DNA from: Clostridia bacterium | Lineage (GTDB): Bacteria; Bacillota; Clostridia; Lachnospirales; Lachnospiraceae | DNA: 64,000 nt | Reading direction: 5' to 3' | Assembly: GCA_910576325.1 (NCBI GenBank) | Contig: CAJTIM010000007.1 | Span: forward strand, 1 to 64,000 | Shown here: one piece after another, positions 53,048-63,628 of the stretch | Position numbering within the stretch: the first letter of the stretch is position 1 | Layout of the letters: each line of letters begins with the position of its first letter | Notes under the pieces: generated by a model | The model's database searches: none | Told to the model about the DNA's origin: nothing | The model's input: the letters and a program-made list of their open reading frames with translations, nothing else | Translations under genes and position numbers: made by a program

Positions 53048-56000
53048 ATGGCTGCAAAATACCAGCTTATTACAGAGCTGTACCGCCGCACGGGGAGGGA
53101 CGTCACGAGAAACCCGCAGGCGTGGCAGGGCTTTTTATCCTCTGCCTGCCGCAATTACAAGTGCCGCTTTGACGAGCAGCTCTTAATCTACGCCCAACGC
53201 CCAGACGCCACGGCAGTCGCCGAGATTGGCACATGGAACAGGCTTTTTAAAAGGTGGGTAAATAAGGACAGCAAAGGCATAGCGGTCTTTGACCCGAAAG
53301 GACGCAGGAACACGCTGAAATATTATTTTGACGTTTCCGACACCCATGAGGGCTATTATGGCAGCCGAACCGTCCCGATATGGCGGATGGATAAGCGGTA
53401 CGAGCAGCCCGTCATGGAACGGCTTGCGGACAGGTTCGGCGGCACGGAGGGCGGCGATTTTGCCACATTTTTAATAGGGACGGCGGAGAACGCCGTGGAG
53501 GACAATTTACCCGATTACCTCTCACAGCTAAAGGACTGCATGAAAGACAGCTTTTTGGAGGAGCTGGACGACTATAATATAGAAGTGATTTACAGACGGC
53601 TTGCCGCAAACAGCGTCGCTTATATGCTGTTGAGCCGCTGCGGACTGGATGCGGACGGGTATTTTGAGCGTGAGGATTTTGCGGAGATTATAAATTTCAA
53701 CACGCCCCAGACATTGAACGCCATCGGCATCGCCACAAGTGACATTTCCGAGATGGCGTTAAGGGAAATCTCTGCGGCAGTCCGAAATGTGCAAATCGAA
53801 GCAAAATGTCAGAACCGCACATTTGCAAGGAACATTGCAAGCCAGTATGATAAAGGCAGGAAACAACCCGAAAGGAGCGAAAATAATGAGCGAAATCACT
53901 TACACGAAACAGGCGGACTACCTTATACCCGACCTGACATTACCGACAGAGCCAGAGCTTCCGCTTGGCAGGTACGCTTTGATGCACAGGGATTATCTGG
54001 AACAGCACAAAAGAGTGACCTATCTCAATCTGCTGACGTCGGGCAGGCTGAACGCACACTTACACCAGACCGAGCAGACGGCGTTGCAGCGGCTGGAGCT
54101 TCTGACGAAGCAGTTAGCAGCCGAGCAGGGAGTGACGGAGGAACTGAAAGAGAAAGCCCCGATGCAGTGGCTCGGCATGATGAACAATATCCGCAGCCAA
54201 GCGGAGGAAGCCATTTTGAGCGAACTGATTTACAATTAGGAAATTCAGAACAAGAGCCGCAGTCGGACGGCGGCAGGCAGGAAGAAAAAGCAGCTGCGGC
54301 ACAGACGGCAGAGCCAGAAGGACAGACAGAAAAAGGCAGCGTTGCCAATGAGGAAGAAGTTGCCGCAAATCTCCCGACCGTGGACGAACAGATTGAAATG
54401 ATAGCTGAAGCAGAGGACGAGAAAGCCTCTGCTTTTGCCGTTTCACAGGAGGATATTGATGCCGTCCTTGTAAAAGGGAACAGCGTTGCGAACGGGAAAT
54501 ACCGTATTTATCATCAGTTCCAGAAGCAGGAAGATAAAAAGAAGAACATTGATTTTCTGAAAAGGGAATACGGCACGGGCGGCTTTTTCGTTGATTTTTC
54601 AGACGGCACGGAGGGGTATGTGTGGTACAGCGGCAAGGGCATCACCATTGACCGTGACGGCATTTCCACCGAACACGACCTTGTTTTGAGCTGGTCGAAA
54701 GCGGAAAAACGGCTGCGTGAGCTGGTTAAGGATAATCGCTACCTCAATCCCAAAGAAAAAGACCATTATGCCGATTATCTGGAAAGCGTGTCTGCCCCGC
54801 AGTATGAAATCGACACCCAGAGGAAACTGGCAAGGCAGCGTTTTATTGAGGAAAAAAGGGAACTGCCCCCTGCGGACAAGCGGGACACGCTCGCCCTGCG
54901 GCTTTCTGACTTTATCCGTGACTTGGACGGCTATGAGAAAGACTTGTTGGGCGTGATTGGATGTAGGGATTTTGCGGATATGCCCGCTGACCTTATGGAA
55001 CAGACATTACAGCATCCAGACAACGTGCAGGAGATGTTAGACTTCCTCTCCCTTGTGCAGAAAAAGACGACCAGCGTTTACAGCCGCAGCAATGCGTGGC
55101 GTTTCTCGCAGGAGCTTACAGAGCTTTACCCTCTCCGCTACCTCTACCACGAGGGCGACGTGGTGTATATCGGGGCGGACAAATATGAGATTACCGCCTT
55201 TGATGAGAACGCCGTGTCCCTGCGAAATGCGGAGTTCCCGTTGTTCGGAAAAGAGTTTAGCAGGGAGGATTTTGAGCAGAAATTAAAGGAGAACCCTGCG
55301 AACGACCATTTAAAAACGGTCATCACCGAAAGCCAGAAAACAGAAACACTTGCCGAGGAAAAGCCCGACAGCATCACCCTCTCAATCGGCTTCTCCGAGC
55401 ATCCCGCTTTTTATGACAAGGAGCTGAACGACCGATTTACGGATTTGAGTTTCGCTCTGGGAAATAAACTGCTCGGCATTCTGGACGAAAAACAGAACCG
55501 TGAAAGGGAGAATGAGGAGAACCATGTCGGATGGTATCATAAGACCGATTTTGAAATCCATGCCGTCATCGGCGGCGAGGAATTTAATTATGAAGGGCGG
55601 TTTGACATCGGCGACGGCGAGGGGGATTTAATCGCCCATATCCGAAATTTTTATGAATATTCCCTCTCCCTCGACTGCCCGTTTATCCCAGAATGGAAAC
55701 GGCAGGGCGAAGATTATTACCGAGAGAAAATGGAATCCCTGCGTCTGGGGCATGACGTGTTTATCCCGTTCTTAGAGCGAAACACCGAGCTGTCCCCAGA
55801 GGATGAAAAGCGGCTTGGCGAGATAATGGCTACCGAGGATGACTGGTTTCACAGGAGGAAAGAGCCTGCCGAGGAAGAACTTCTGGAACAGGCGAAAGGC
55901 TGTATCGACGCATACTGCGATGCGGAGTTTGGCGGCGATGCCGAAGTGGACTATACGGATTTATCCAACGTCAAGATTGCCTTTCAGAATACCGAGGACG

Positions 56001-59000
56001 GCTTGCACGGGATACAGGCATCCGCCAACCTCTTGCAGTACCGCATGGAAACGTATGTGGACGGCGTTCTTACAGAATATACGCAGTATAATGACCTTGC
56101 AGACCTTATCCAGAACGCACTTTCTAATCTGTACTACCACGATTTAGTGTCCTTGACGGAGGAACAGCTTGAGCCGTTCTATCGGGAGGAAAACAAAAAG
56201 GCGGCTGAAAACCCAAGCCCAGACATCATCTCTGATGAAACAGAACAGAAGCCCCATTACACGGTAGAGCAGACTTCCGATGCTTTTGCTGACCCATTTA
56301 TCATACGGAATAATGAAGCCCCAGAGGACAGTACCGACCGATATTACGACGTAGGCGGCATCTACCAGACCTTTGAAACCGAGGAAGAAGCACAGGAATA
56401 CGCCGACACCTTAAACAGTGCGGAGCATATCACGGAGCTATTTGCAGCGAAAGATGCGGAGCGTGAGGAACAGCAGAAATCAGAGCCTGCCCCGTTTGGG
56501 ACGGATGAAAAGCAGGATAATTCTGACCTTATCGGCAAAGAGCTTATGATTGACAACCGCCGTTATCTTATCGAGAGCGTCGGGAAAATCAGCGGCGATG
56601 TTTCCATGCGTGACATCACATTTCAGAACAACATGGGCTTCCCGATAAACCGTGTGGAGAAAGTGAGCTATGTCCGCAGGCTCTTGGAGCAGGCAGAAAA
56701 AGAACCACAGCCCGAAGAAAAGATAGAATCTCCCGTAAAGACGACTACGGAAACCGTGGCGGAGTACCCTGCCGTGGAGAACGGGCTTCCCTATGACATT
56801 GTGGTGGAGAAGATACGCTTTGACGAGCCAGAGCATGGGAAACCGAGGGAAACACCCGTTACGGCGAAACCGTCCGCCCCTGCCCTCTCCGCTGAACGCC
56901 GCAACTACCGCATTGCCAACGATGCGTTAGGCGTTGGCGGTGCGAAAGAGAAGTTCCAAAACAATATGGCAGCAATCCGACTTCTCCACGACCTTCAGAT
57001 AGAAAACCGCCTTGCCACGCCCGAAGAACAGGAAACCCTTGCAAAGTATGTCGGATGGGGCGGTCTGTCGATGGCATTTGACAGCAGCAATGCGGCTTGG
57101 GCAAATGAATATAAGGAATTAAAATCAGCACTCTCCGACGAAGAATACCATGCCGCTATGGAATCCACGCTGACCGCTTTTTATACGCCGCCCATTGTCA
57201 TCAAGGCAATGTACGAAGCACTTGACCGTCTGGGATTTTCACAGGGGAACATCTTGGAGCCGTCCTGCGGCACGGGCAATTTTTTAGGATTATTGCCCGA
57301 AAGCATGGAGAAATCAAAGCTGCACGGCATCGAGATTGACCCGTTATCGGGCAGGATTGCAAAGCAGCTCTACCAGAAAGCCAGCATCGCCATTGAAGGA
57401 TTTGAGGAAACGAAGCTCCCAGACAACCACTTTGACGTGGTGCTTGGCAATATCCCGTTCGGGGAGTTCAAAGTCAACGACAGCCGCTACAACGCCCAGA
57501 AGTTCCTAATCCACGACTATTTTATTGCAAAGGCACTGGACAAGGTGCGCTCAGGCGGCGTTGTGATGTTCATCACCTCTAAGGGGACGATGGACAAGAC
57601 AAGCCCAGAAGTGCGGAAATATATCGCACAGAGAGCCGAGCTTTTAGGTGCGGTGAGGCTTCCCGACAGCACGTTTCGGGCAAATGCAGGAACGGAAGTC
57701 ACGAGCGATATCCTTATTTTACAGAAACGTGACCGCATCATAGAGATAGAGCCAGAGTGGGTACACCTCGACACAGACGAAAACGGCGTCACGATGAACA
57801 GCTACTTTGTCCAGCATCCAGAGATGGTGCTTGGCGAGATGAAGATGGAAAGCACGAGGTTCGGCATGGACAGTGCCTGCAAAGCCTACCCCGACGTGCC
57901 GCTTGCGGGGCTTCTCCATGAAGCCATTCAGCGGATAAATGGCGAAATCCCAGAGATAGAAAATGAGGTTGACCGTATCTCTGATGAGCAGGAGAAAGCC
58001 ATCCCCGCCGACCCGAACGTGCGGAACTTCTCTTTTGCCCTTGTGGGCGGCAAGGTCTACTTCCGAGAGAATAACGAGATGACCCCTGCAAACGTGTCCA
58101 TGACGGCGGAGAACCGCATCAGGGGACTGTTGGAAATCCGTGACTGCGTGAGGAAGCTCATCCAGTACCAGACCGACGACTGCCCAGAGGAAATGATACA
58201 GACCGAGCAGGAAAACCTAAACCGATTATATGATGCCTTTACCAAAAAGTACGGCTTAATCAACAGCAGGGGGAACTACCTCGCTTTTGGGGCAGATGAA
58301 AGTTATTTCTTACTCTGTTCCCTTGAAGTGCTTGACGACGAGGGGAAATTCAAACGCAAGGCGGATATGTTCACGAAACGGACGATAAAGCCCCACCGAG
58401 AAGTGACTTTTGTGGAAACCGCCAGCGAAGCCCTCGCCCTCTCCATCGGGGAGAAAGCCCGTGTCGATTTGCCCTATATGGCACGGCTCACTTGCAGGTC
58501 AGAGGAAGAAATCATTAAGGAATTGCAGGGCGTTATCTACAAAGTGCCGTCTTGTGAGCCTGCAAGGTATGTGACCGCAGACGAGTATTTATCGGGGAAT
58601 GTGCGGGAGAAACTGAAAGTTGCAGGGATAGCGGCAAAGTCAGACCCAGAGCTTGCAGTCAACGTGGCGGCTCTGGAAAAGGTCATCCCAAAGGATTTGC
58701 CCGCAAGCGAAATCTCCGTCCGTCTTGGCACGACGTGGATACCGCAGGAGGATGTACAGCAGTTTATGATGGAGCTTTTAACGCCGTCAAGCTATGCGGC
58801 GGGCAGGCTGCAAGTGCGCTATACGGCGTATAACGGCGACTGGTTCATCGAGAATAAGAGTTCCGACATTGGGAATGTCAAGGCGGACAGCACTTACGGC
58901 ACGAAGCGGGCGAGCGCATACCGCATCATGGAGGACACTTTAAATTTAAGGGATACCCGCATCTTTGACTATGTTTATGACGAACACAACAATAAAAAAG

Positions 59001-61672
59001 CGGTGCTGAACCATAAGGAAACCACGGCGGCGCAGGCAAAGCAGGAGGTGATAAAGCAGGCGTTTCAGGACTGGATATGGAAAGACCCAGAACGCAGGAA
59101 CAGGCTTGTACGCTACTACAATGACACATTTAACTCTATCCGATCCCGTGAATATGACGGAAGCCACATCACGTTTGGCGGCATCAGCCCAGAAATCCAG
59201 CTAAGACCCCACCAAGTCAATGCGATTGCCCATATCCTATACGGCGGCAACACGCTCCTTGCACACAAGGTAGGTGCGGGAAAAACCTTCGAAATGGTAG
59301 CCGCCGCACAGGAAAGCAAGCGGCTCGGCTTATGCCAGAAATCCATGTTTGTCGTGCCAAACCACCTTGTCGGGCAGTGGGCGTCGGAGTATTTACGGCT
59401 CTACCCATCTGCCAACATCCTTGTCACGACCAAGCGGGATTTTGAAACGGGAAACCGCAAGAAGTTCTGCGGCAGGATTGCGACGGGGGCATATGATGCG
59501 GTGATTATCGGGCATAGCCAGTTCGAGAAAATCCCCATCAGCGAGGAACGCCAGAGGGAACAGCTCATGCGGCAGCTTGACGATATTGAGCGTGGCATTG
59601 ACGACGTGCAGGCATCCCACGGGGAGCAGTTCACGGTCAAGCAGCTCATGAAAACGAGGAAAGCGATTAAGGCGAAGCTCGATAAATTAAACGACACCAA
59701 GCGGAAAGACAGCGTGATAAACTTCGAGGAACTGGGCATAGACAGGCTCTTTATAGACGAAAGTCATTTTTACAAAAATCTTTACCTGTTTACAAAGATG
59801 CGGAACGTCGGCGGCATCGCCCAGACCGAAGCCCAGAAAAGCTCCGACCTCTTTATGAAGTGCCGCTATCTGGACGAAATTACGGGCAACCGTGGCGTGG
59901 TTTTCGCAACGGGAACGCCTATAAGTAACTCGATGGTCGAGATGTATTCCGTGCAGAGGTATTTGCAGTACGACACCCTCGCAAGGAACGGATTGCAGCA
60001 TTTTGACAGTTGGGCTTCCACGTTCGGCGAAACAGTCACGGCTCTGGAACTCGCCCCCGAAGGCACGAATTACCGAGCCAAGACGAGGTTTGCGAAGTTC
60101 TACAACCTGCCAGAACTGATGCAGATGTTCCGAGAGGTTGCGGACATCCAGACCGCCGATATGCTAAAGCTGCCCGTGCCAAAGGTCAATTACCACAACA
60201 TCAAGACCAAGCCGAGCCAAATCCAGACGGAAATGGTGGCGGGGCTTGCGAAGCGGGCAGAGAAAATCCGAGCCAAATTGGTAAAGCCACAATCCGATAA
60301 CATGCTCAAAGTGACAAACGACGGGCGGCAGCTTGCCTTAGACCAGAGATTGATTGACCCGATGCTGCCCGACGACCCGAACAGCAAAGTCAACGCCTGC
60401 GTGGAAAATATGTACTGCATCTGGGAGGGACACGCCGACACAAAGGCGGCGCAATTATTGTTCTGCGACCTCAGCACACCGAAAAATGACGGCATGTTTA
60501 ATGTCTACGATGACATGAGGGAAAAATTGATACGGCGTGGAATCCCTGCGGAGCAGGTGCGTTTCATCCATGAAGCGAATACCGACGCACAGAAAAAGGA
60601 GCTGTTCGCAAAGGTAAGGAGCGGCGAGGTGCGTGTATTGTTCGGCTCTACCCAGAAGATGGGTGCAGGTACAAACGTGCAGGACAGGCTGATTGCCATT
60701 CATAACCTCGACTGCCCGTGGAAACCGTCGTGCTTGGAACAACGCCAAGGTCGTCTGGAACGTCAGGGAAATATGTTTCCCGAAGTGGAAGTTTACCGTT
60801 ATGTGACGGAACAGACCTTTGATGCGTACCTCTATCAGCTTGTGGAGGGAAAGCAGAAATTCATCTCCCAGATAATGACGAGCAAAAGCCCCGTGCGTTC
60901 TGCCGAGGACGTGGACGAGGTTGCCCTCTCCTTTGCGGAGGTAAAAATGCTGGCTACGGGCGACGAGCGTTTCAAGGAAAAAATGGATTTGGATATGCAG
61001 GTGGCGAAGCTGAAAGTCTTGAAGCAGAGCTACCTTTCCGAGCATTACGACCTTGAGGACAGGATACTGAAGCACTACCCGCAGGAGATTAAGGAGTATG
61101 AGGAACGCATTATAGGCTATGGGAATGATGCGGGGATTGCAAGCCAGCATATGCCGCAGGGCGAGGACAAGTTCTGCCCGATGACCTTAAACGGCGTGAC
61201 CTATAAAGAAAAAGCGGACGCAGGCGGGATGCTGCTTGCCATCTGCAAGGAAAACCCGCTGTCACAGCCGATACAAATCGGCAGCTACCGTGGCTTCCAG
61301 ATGGAGGTTTTCTATGATACGGTCAATGCACACTATTGTCTGAACCTTTGCGGAATGAGGAAATATAAGGTAGATTTAGGAACGGATGCCCTCGGCAACC
61401 TCACCCGAATCGAGAATGAGATTGCCAAAATCCCTGCCAGACTGGAAGCCGCCAAGACGAGAAAGGAGGAAACCACCGCACAGCTTGAAACCGCAAAAGA
61501 GGAAGTGAAGAAGCCGTTTGCCTTTGAAAATGAGCTGAAAGAAAAGACGGAACGGCTGAACGCACTCAATATCGAACTGAATCTGAATGAAAAAGACAAG
61601 TCTGTTATTGACGATGAGCCAGAGCAGAACGATGGGCAGCCAGAGAAGAAAAGTGCGGACAGGGAGCGTTAA
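53048..61672 (+). CDS. Giant DNA methylase-SNF2 helicase of the ICE (2,874 aa)
   Basis: ATG 53048 follows AAGGAGGT. The N-terminal region (1-290) is an antirestriction/LtrC-like domain (WQGFLSSACRNYKCRFDEQL). A low-complexity linker (about 275-400) follows. The N6-adenine methylase-like domain has EPSCGTGNF (about 1403) and NIPFG (about 1468; NPPF-type motif, altered). The SNF2 helicase has Walker A GAGKT (about 2075), DESH (about 2237) and RQGRLERQG (about 2566). Such proteins are thought to protect incoming conjugative DNA by methylation and unwinding. The 5' part overlaps a TnpV-like gene in another frame. The C-terminus is a coiled coil. Confidence 0.9.
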   Translation: MAAKYQLITELYRRTGRDVTRNPQAWQGFLSSACRNYKCRFDEQLLIYAQRPDATAVAEIGTWNRLFKRWVNKDSKGIAVFDPKGRRNTLKYYFDVSDTHEGYYGSRTVPIWRMDKRYEQPVMERLADRFGGTEGGDFATFLIGTAENAVEDNLPDYLSQLKDCMKDSFLEELDDYNIEVIYRRLAANSVAYMLLSRCGLDADGYFEREDFAEIINFNTPQTLNAIGIATSDISEMALREISAAVRNVQIEAKCQNRTFARNIASQYDKGRKQPERSENNERNHLHETGGLPYTRPDITDRARASAWQVRFDAQGLSGTAQKSDLSQSADVGQAERTLTPDRADGVAAAGASDEAVSSRAGSDGGTERESPDAVARHDEQYPQPSGGSHFERTDLQLGNSEQEPQSDGGRQEEKAAAAQTAEPEGQTEKGSVANEEEVAANLPTVDEQIEMIAEAEDEKASAFAVSQEDIDAVLVKGNSVANGKYRIYHQFQKQEDKKKNIDFLKREYGTGGFFVDFSDGTEGYVWYSGKGITIDRDGISTEHDLVLSWSKAEKRLRELVKDNRYLNPKEKDHYADYLESVSAPQYEIDTQRKLARQRFIEEKRELPPADKRDTLALRLSDFIRDLDGYEKDLLGVIGCRDFADMPADLMEQTLQHPDNVQEMLDFLSLVQKKTTSVYSRSNAWRFSQELTELYPLRYLYHEGDVVYIGADKYEITAFDENAVSLRNAEFPLFGKEFSREDFEQKLKENPANDHLKTVITESQKTETLAEEKPDSITLSIGFSEHPAFYDKELNDRFTDLSFALGNKLLGILDEKQNRERENEENHVGWYHKTDFEIHAVIGGEEFNYEGRFDIGDGEGDLIAHIRNFYEYSLSLDCPFIPEWKRQGEDYYREKMESLRLGHDVFIPFLERNTELSPEDEKRLGEIMATEDDWFHRRKEPAEEELLEQAKGCIDAYCDAEFGGDAEVDYTDLSNVKIAFQNTEDGLHGIQASANLLQYRMETYVDGVLTEYTQYNDLADLIQNALSNLYYHDLVSLTEEQLEPFYREENKKAAENPSPDIISDETEQKPHYTVEQTSDAFADPFIIRNNEAPEDSTDRYYDVGGIYQTFETEEEAQEYADTLNSAEHITELFAAKDAEREEQQKSEPAPFGTDEKQDNSDLIGKELMIDNRRYLIESVGKISGDVSMRDITFQNNMGFPINRVEKVSYVRRLLEQAEKEPQPEEKIESPVKTTTETVAEYPAVENGLPYDIVVEKIRFDEPEHGKPRETPVTAKPSAPALSAERRNYRIANDALGVGGAKEKFQNNMAAIRLLHDLQIENRLATPEEQETLAKYVGWGGLSMAFDSSNAAWANEYKELKSALSDEEYHAAMESTLTAFYTPPIVIKAMYEALDRLGFSQGNILEPSCGTGNFLGLLPESMEKSKLHGIEIDPLSGRIAKQLYQKASIAIEGFEETKLPDNHFDVVLGNIPFGEFKVNDSRYNAQKFLIHDYFIAKALDKVRSGGVVMFITSKGTMDKTSPEVRKYIAQRAELLGAVRLPDSTFRANAGTEVTSDILILQKRDRIIEIEPEWVHLDTDENGVTMNSYFVQHPEMVLGEMKMESTRFGMDSACKAYPDVPLAGLLHEAIQRINGEIPEIENEVDRISDEQEKAIPADPNVRNFSFALVGGKVYFRENNEMTPANVSMTAENRIRGLLEIRDCVRKLIQYQTDDCPEEMIQTEQENLNRLYDAFTKKYGLINSRGNYLAFGADESYFLLCSLEVLDDEGKFKRKADMFTKRTIKPHREVTFVETASEALALSIGEKARVDLPYMARLTCRSEEEIIKELQGVIYKVPSCEPARYVTADEYLSGNVREKLKVAGIAAKSDPELAVNVAALEKVIPKDLPASEISVRLGTTWIPQEDVQQFMMELLTPSSYAAGRLQVRYTAYNGDWFIENKSSDIGNVKADSTYGTKRASAYRIMEDTLNLRDTRIFDYVYDEHNNKKAVLNHKETTAAQAKQEVIKQAFQDWIWKDPERRNRLVRYYNDTFNSIRSREYDGSHITFGGISPEIQLRPHQVNAIAHILYGGNTLLAHKVGAGKTFEMVAAAQESKRLGLCQKSMFVVPNHLVGQWASEYLRLYPSANILVTTKRDFETGNRKKFCGRIATGAYDAVIIGHSQFEKIPISEERQREQLMRQLDDIERGIDDVQASHGEQFTVKQLMKTRKAIKAKLDKLNDTKRKDSVINFEELGIDRLFIDESHFYKNLYLFTKMRNVGGIAQTEAQKSSDLFMKCRYLDEITGNRGVVFATGTPISNSMVEMYSVQRYLQYDTLARNGLQHFDSWASTFGETVTALELAPEGTNYRAKTRFAKFYNLPELMQMFREVADIQTADMLKLPVPKVNYHNIKTKPSQIQTEMVAGLAKRAEKIRAKLVKPQSDNMLKVTNDGRQLALDQRLIDPMLPDDPNSKVNACVENMYCIWEGHADTKAAQLLFCDLSTPKNDGMFNVYDDMREKLIRRGIPAEQVRFIHEANTDAQKKELFAKVRSGEVRVLFGSTQKMGAGTNVQDRLIAIHNLDCPWKPSCLEQRQGRLERQGNMFPEVEVYRYVTEQTFDAYLYQLVEGKQKFISQIMTSKSPVRSAEDVDEVALSFAEVKMLATGDERFKEKMDLDMQVAKLKVLKQSYLSEHYDLEDRILKHYPQEIKEYEERIIGYGNDAGIASQHMPQGEDKFCPMTLNGVTYKEKADAGGMLLAICKENPLSQPIQIGSYRGFQMEVFYDTVNAHYCLNLCGMRKYKVDLGTDALGNLTRIENEIAKIPARLEAAKTRKEETTAQLETAKEEVKKPFAFENELKEKTERLNALNIELNLNEKDKSVIDDEPEQNDGQPEKKSADRER
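53886..54239 (+). CDS. TnpV-like protein overprinted inside the giant helicase gene
   Basis: ATG 53886 follows AAAGGAGC. The 117-residue frame reads MSEITYTKQADYLIPDLTLP with TYLNLLTSGRLNAHLHQTEQ and MMNNIRSQAEEAILSELIYN, matching the transposon protein TnpV known from Tn4451. It runs in the +1 frame of the giant gene, over the low-complexity linker of that protein, so both reading frames must be kept. TnpV is not needed for Tn4451 movement; its role is unclear. Real expression is suggested by the ribosome site. Confidence 0.55.
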   Translation: MSEITYTKQADYLIPDLTLPTEPELPLGRYALMHRDYLEQHKRVTYLNLLTSGRLNAHLHQTEQTALQRLELLTKQLAAEQGVTEELKEKAPMQWLGMMNNIRSQAEEAILSELIYN

Positions 61673-61750
61673 ATCCAGTTTGCACATTTGTACTGCTGAT
61701 TTTGGGGTATTATAATAAGGACGATTAGAAAAAATTGGAGGTGAGGAAGA

Positions 61751-62080
61751 ATGTCTGATGCGTTCAGATTTGAAACTTTTGTAGATGTTCATGACAATGT
61801 TTTTAATGAATATCTCGGCTCTGTCATCGCAAAACTGTCTAGAGAAAACGAGGAATACCGTGCCATAAGAGACGAGATTGAGAGCCTTTATGGGAAATAT
61901 CCGAAAGTCTTAGGCGTGTTTGACACGGAAACAGCGGAGGAACTGACCGAAGAAGAATGTGCCGCACTGATTAAAGTGATGGAGCTTAGGAACAAACTTA
62001 CGGACATGGAGATGCAGTCGGTCTACTTCCGTGGCTGCTATGACAGCGTGGGGTATCTGAAAAAGGCAGGGATTTTGTAA
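61751..62080 (+). CDS. Small conserved ICE protein (109 aa)
   Basis: ATG 61751 follows GGAGGTGAGG. Acidic helical protein (FDTETAEELTEEECAALIKV). Commonly found after the giant helicase in related ICEs, from memory. It is followed by a terminator, which closes this module. Function unknown. Confidence 0.7.
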   Translation: MSDAFRFETFVDVHDNVFNEYLGSVIAKLSRENEEYRAIRDEIESLYGKYPKVLGVFDTETAEELTEEECAALIKVMELRNKLTDMEMQSVYFRGCYDSVGYLKKAGIL

Positions 62081-62096
62081 GGGAATGACCGAGAAA

Positions 62097-62133
62097 AAGG
62101 CGGTGTCGGCGTGAGTGCTGATGCCGTCTTTTT
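62097..62133 (+). terminator. Terminator before the cargo operon
   Basis: AAGGCGGTGTCGGC (62097-62110) pairs with GCTGATGCCGTCTT (62117-62130), four wobbles, followed by T-run. Base composition changes to AT-rich directly after it. Confidence 0.75.
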
Positions 62134-62147
62134 ACATAGTTGATAGG

Positions 62148-62176
62148 TGGAAAAAAATGTTGTTTTGTTGTATAAT
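62148..62176 (+). promoter_or_regulatory. Promoter of the TIR-SIR2 operon
   Basis: TGGAAA (62148-62153), 17-base spacer, perfect TATAAT (62171-62176), 44 bases before ATG 62220 with GAGGAGGT. Confidence 0.6.
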
Positions 62177-62219
62177 TACAGTTACACAAATGAATTATTG
62201 CGAATAAGAGGAGGTTTAA

Positions 62220-63584
62220 ATGAAAATATTTATAAGTCATTCTAGTCGTGATATAGATATATATAATGAGCTTGCCGATGCCCTAAAAGAAAAGGGGTAT
62301 ACGATTTTTAATGTTAATGAAGTGAATGTTGGAGAAAGTGTAATTGAAAAAATTAAATTTGCTTTAAATGATTCGGACATTCTTGTTGCAATTATAACAG
62401 AGAATTTTTTAAACTCATCGTGGGCACAGGCAGAATTAAGTTCAGCTATATTAAGCACTAATAGCATTCGTGTCCTGCCTGTTGTAGTGGGGGATGTATT
62501 TATTCCTAATTTCTTAATACAATTTCAATATAGAAAGGTAGATTCTACAAAAGAGATTACAAAGACTGTATTAAACGATATTGGTCAATTAGGAATGATT
62601 GAAAGTGATTCAACTCTTTTTCAAAAACAAAGTACCGCTCAATCTGAAAGAAAAGATATTGAAGAAAAAATAGCTTTATTGAAGGAAGCTTTAATAGATA
62701 ATCAACTTACTTTGGTGTGTGGAGCAGGTATATCAAGAGATTCGTCTATACCAGATTGGAATGAACTTCTTGTTAATATCCTCAATGAAACATTTTTTGA
62801 TGATGGTTCAAATGTTCCAAAGTCTAAAATTTTAGCAGAGGATTTGCTTTCATTAATGCCACAATCAAATTTAATTTTAGGAAAATATTTAAGATTAGTA
62901 TTAAAAAAAGATTTTGAGAAAGTTGTACAAAAACATTTATACTCTTATTATAATCAAGACCGAGATTTTGAATCATCAATGATGGTACAGGGGCATGAAA
63001 TAATTAACTATGCCTTAGAAACAAACATGATGAAAGCTATTGTTGAACTTGCTCGTCCAAAAAGGAGAGGAAAACGGTTAGAATCAATAATCACATTTAA
63101 TTTTGATGATTTGATAGAATGTGCGTTATCAAAACATAATATTGAATATTGTTCCATATGGAAAGAGGGGCAAATATATGGGATTGATGCGTTGCCTATT
63201 TTCCATGTACACGGATTTTTACCAAACCAAAGGGAAATAGACAGTCCCAATTTAGTCTTTAGTGAGGAAGCATATCATTCACAATTTATCGACCCATATA
63301 GTTGGTCAAACTTGATACAACTAAACACATTCTCTACAAATATATGTCTGTTTGTAGGCTTAAGTTTATCTGACCCAAATTTAAGGAGATTATTGGACAT
63401 ATCGTGGAGAAGAAATCAAAGATGCAAACATTATATTGTTATGAGAAAAGAACCTCAAAAAAATAGGACGGATGAGATTGCTACTATGCTTTTTGAACAA
63501 GATGCAAATTCACTTGGATTAAATGTTATTTGGTGTTCCGATTTTTCAGAAATACCGAGTATATTATCCAGTATTGCAACGTGA
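62220..63584 (+). CDS. TIR-SIR2 fusion protein (candidate anti-phage NADase effector)
   Basis: A 454-residue protein with two domains. Residues 1-130: TIR (KIFISHSSRD; FLNSSWAQAELSSAIL with Glu72 the candidate catalytic residue of TIR NADases). Residues 150-454: SIR2-type (CGAGIS, 167-172; FNFDD, 293-297; HVHGF with His331; VGLSLSDPNLRRLL). Either domain can cleave NAD in known defence systems (Thoeris, DSR, SPARTA). One chain with both is unusual; TIR might instead sense or regulate. It is AT-rich cargo on the ICE, with its own promoter, and is followed by a membrane-protein gene 44 bases on. Function in defence is inferred. Confidence 0.85.
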   Translation: MKIFISHSSRDIDIYNELADALKEKGYTIFNVNEVNVGESVIEKIKFALNDSDILVAIITENFLNSSWAQAELSSAILSTNSIRVLPVVVGDVFIPNFLIQFQYRKVDSTKEITKTVLNDIGQLGMIESDSTLFQKQSTAQSERKDIEEKIALLKEALIDNQLTLVCGAGISRDSSIPDWNELLVNILNETFFDDGSNVPKSKILAEDLLSLMPQSNLILGKYLRLVLKKDFEKVVQKHLYSYYNQDRDFESSMMVQGHEIINYALETNMMKAIVELARPKRRGKRLESIITFNFDDLIECALSKHNIEYCSIWKEGQIYGIDALPIFHVHGFLPNQREIDSPNLVFSEEAYHSQFIDPYSWSNLIQLNTFSTNICLFVGLSLSDPNLRRLLDISWRRNQRCKHYIVMRKEPQKNRTDEIATMLFEQDANSLGLNVIWCSDFSEIPSILSSIAT

Positions 63585-63628
63585 TAGTGCATCTAAAAAT
63601 ACAATTTTATAAAAAGGGAGGAATTCAA

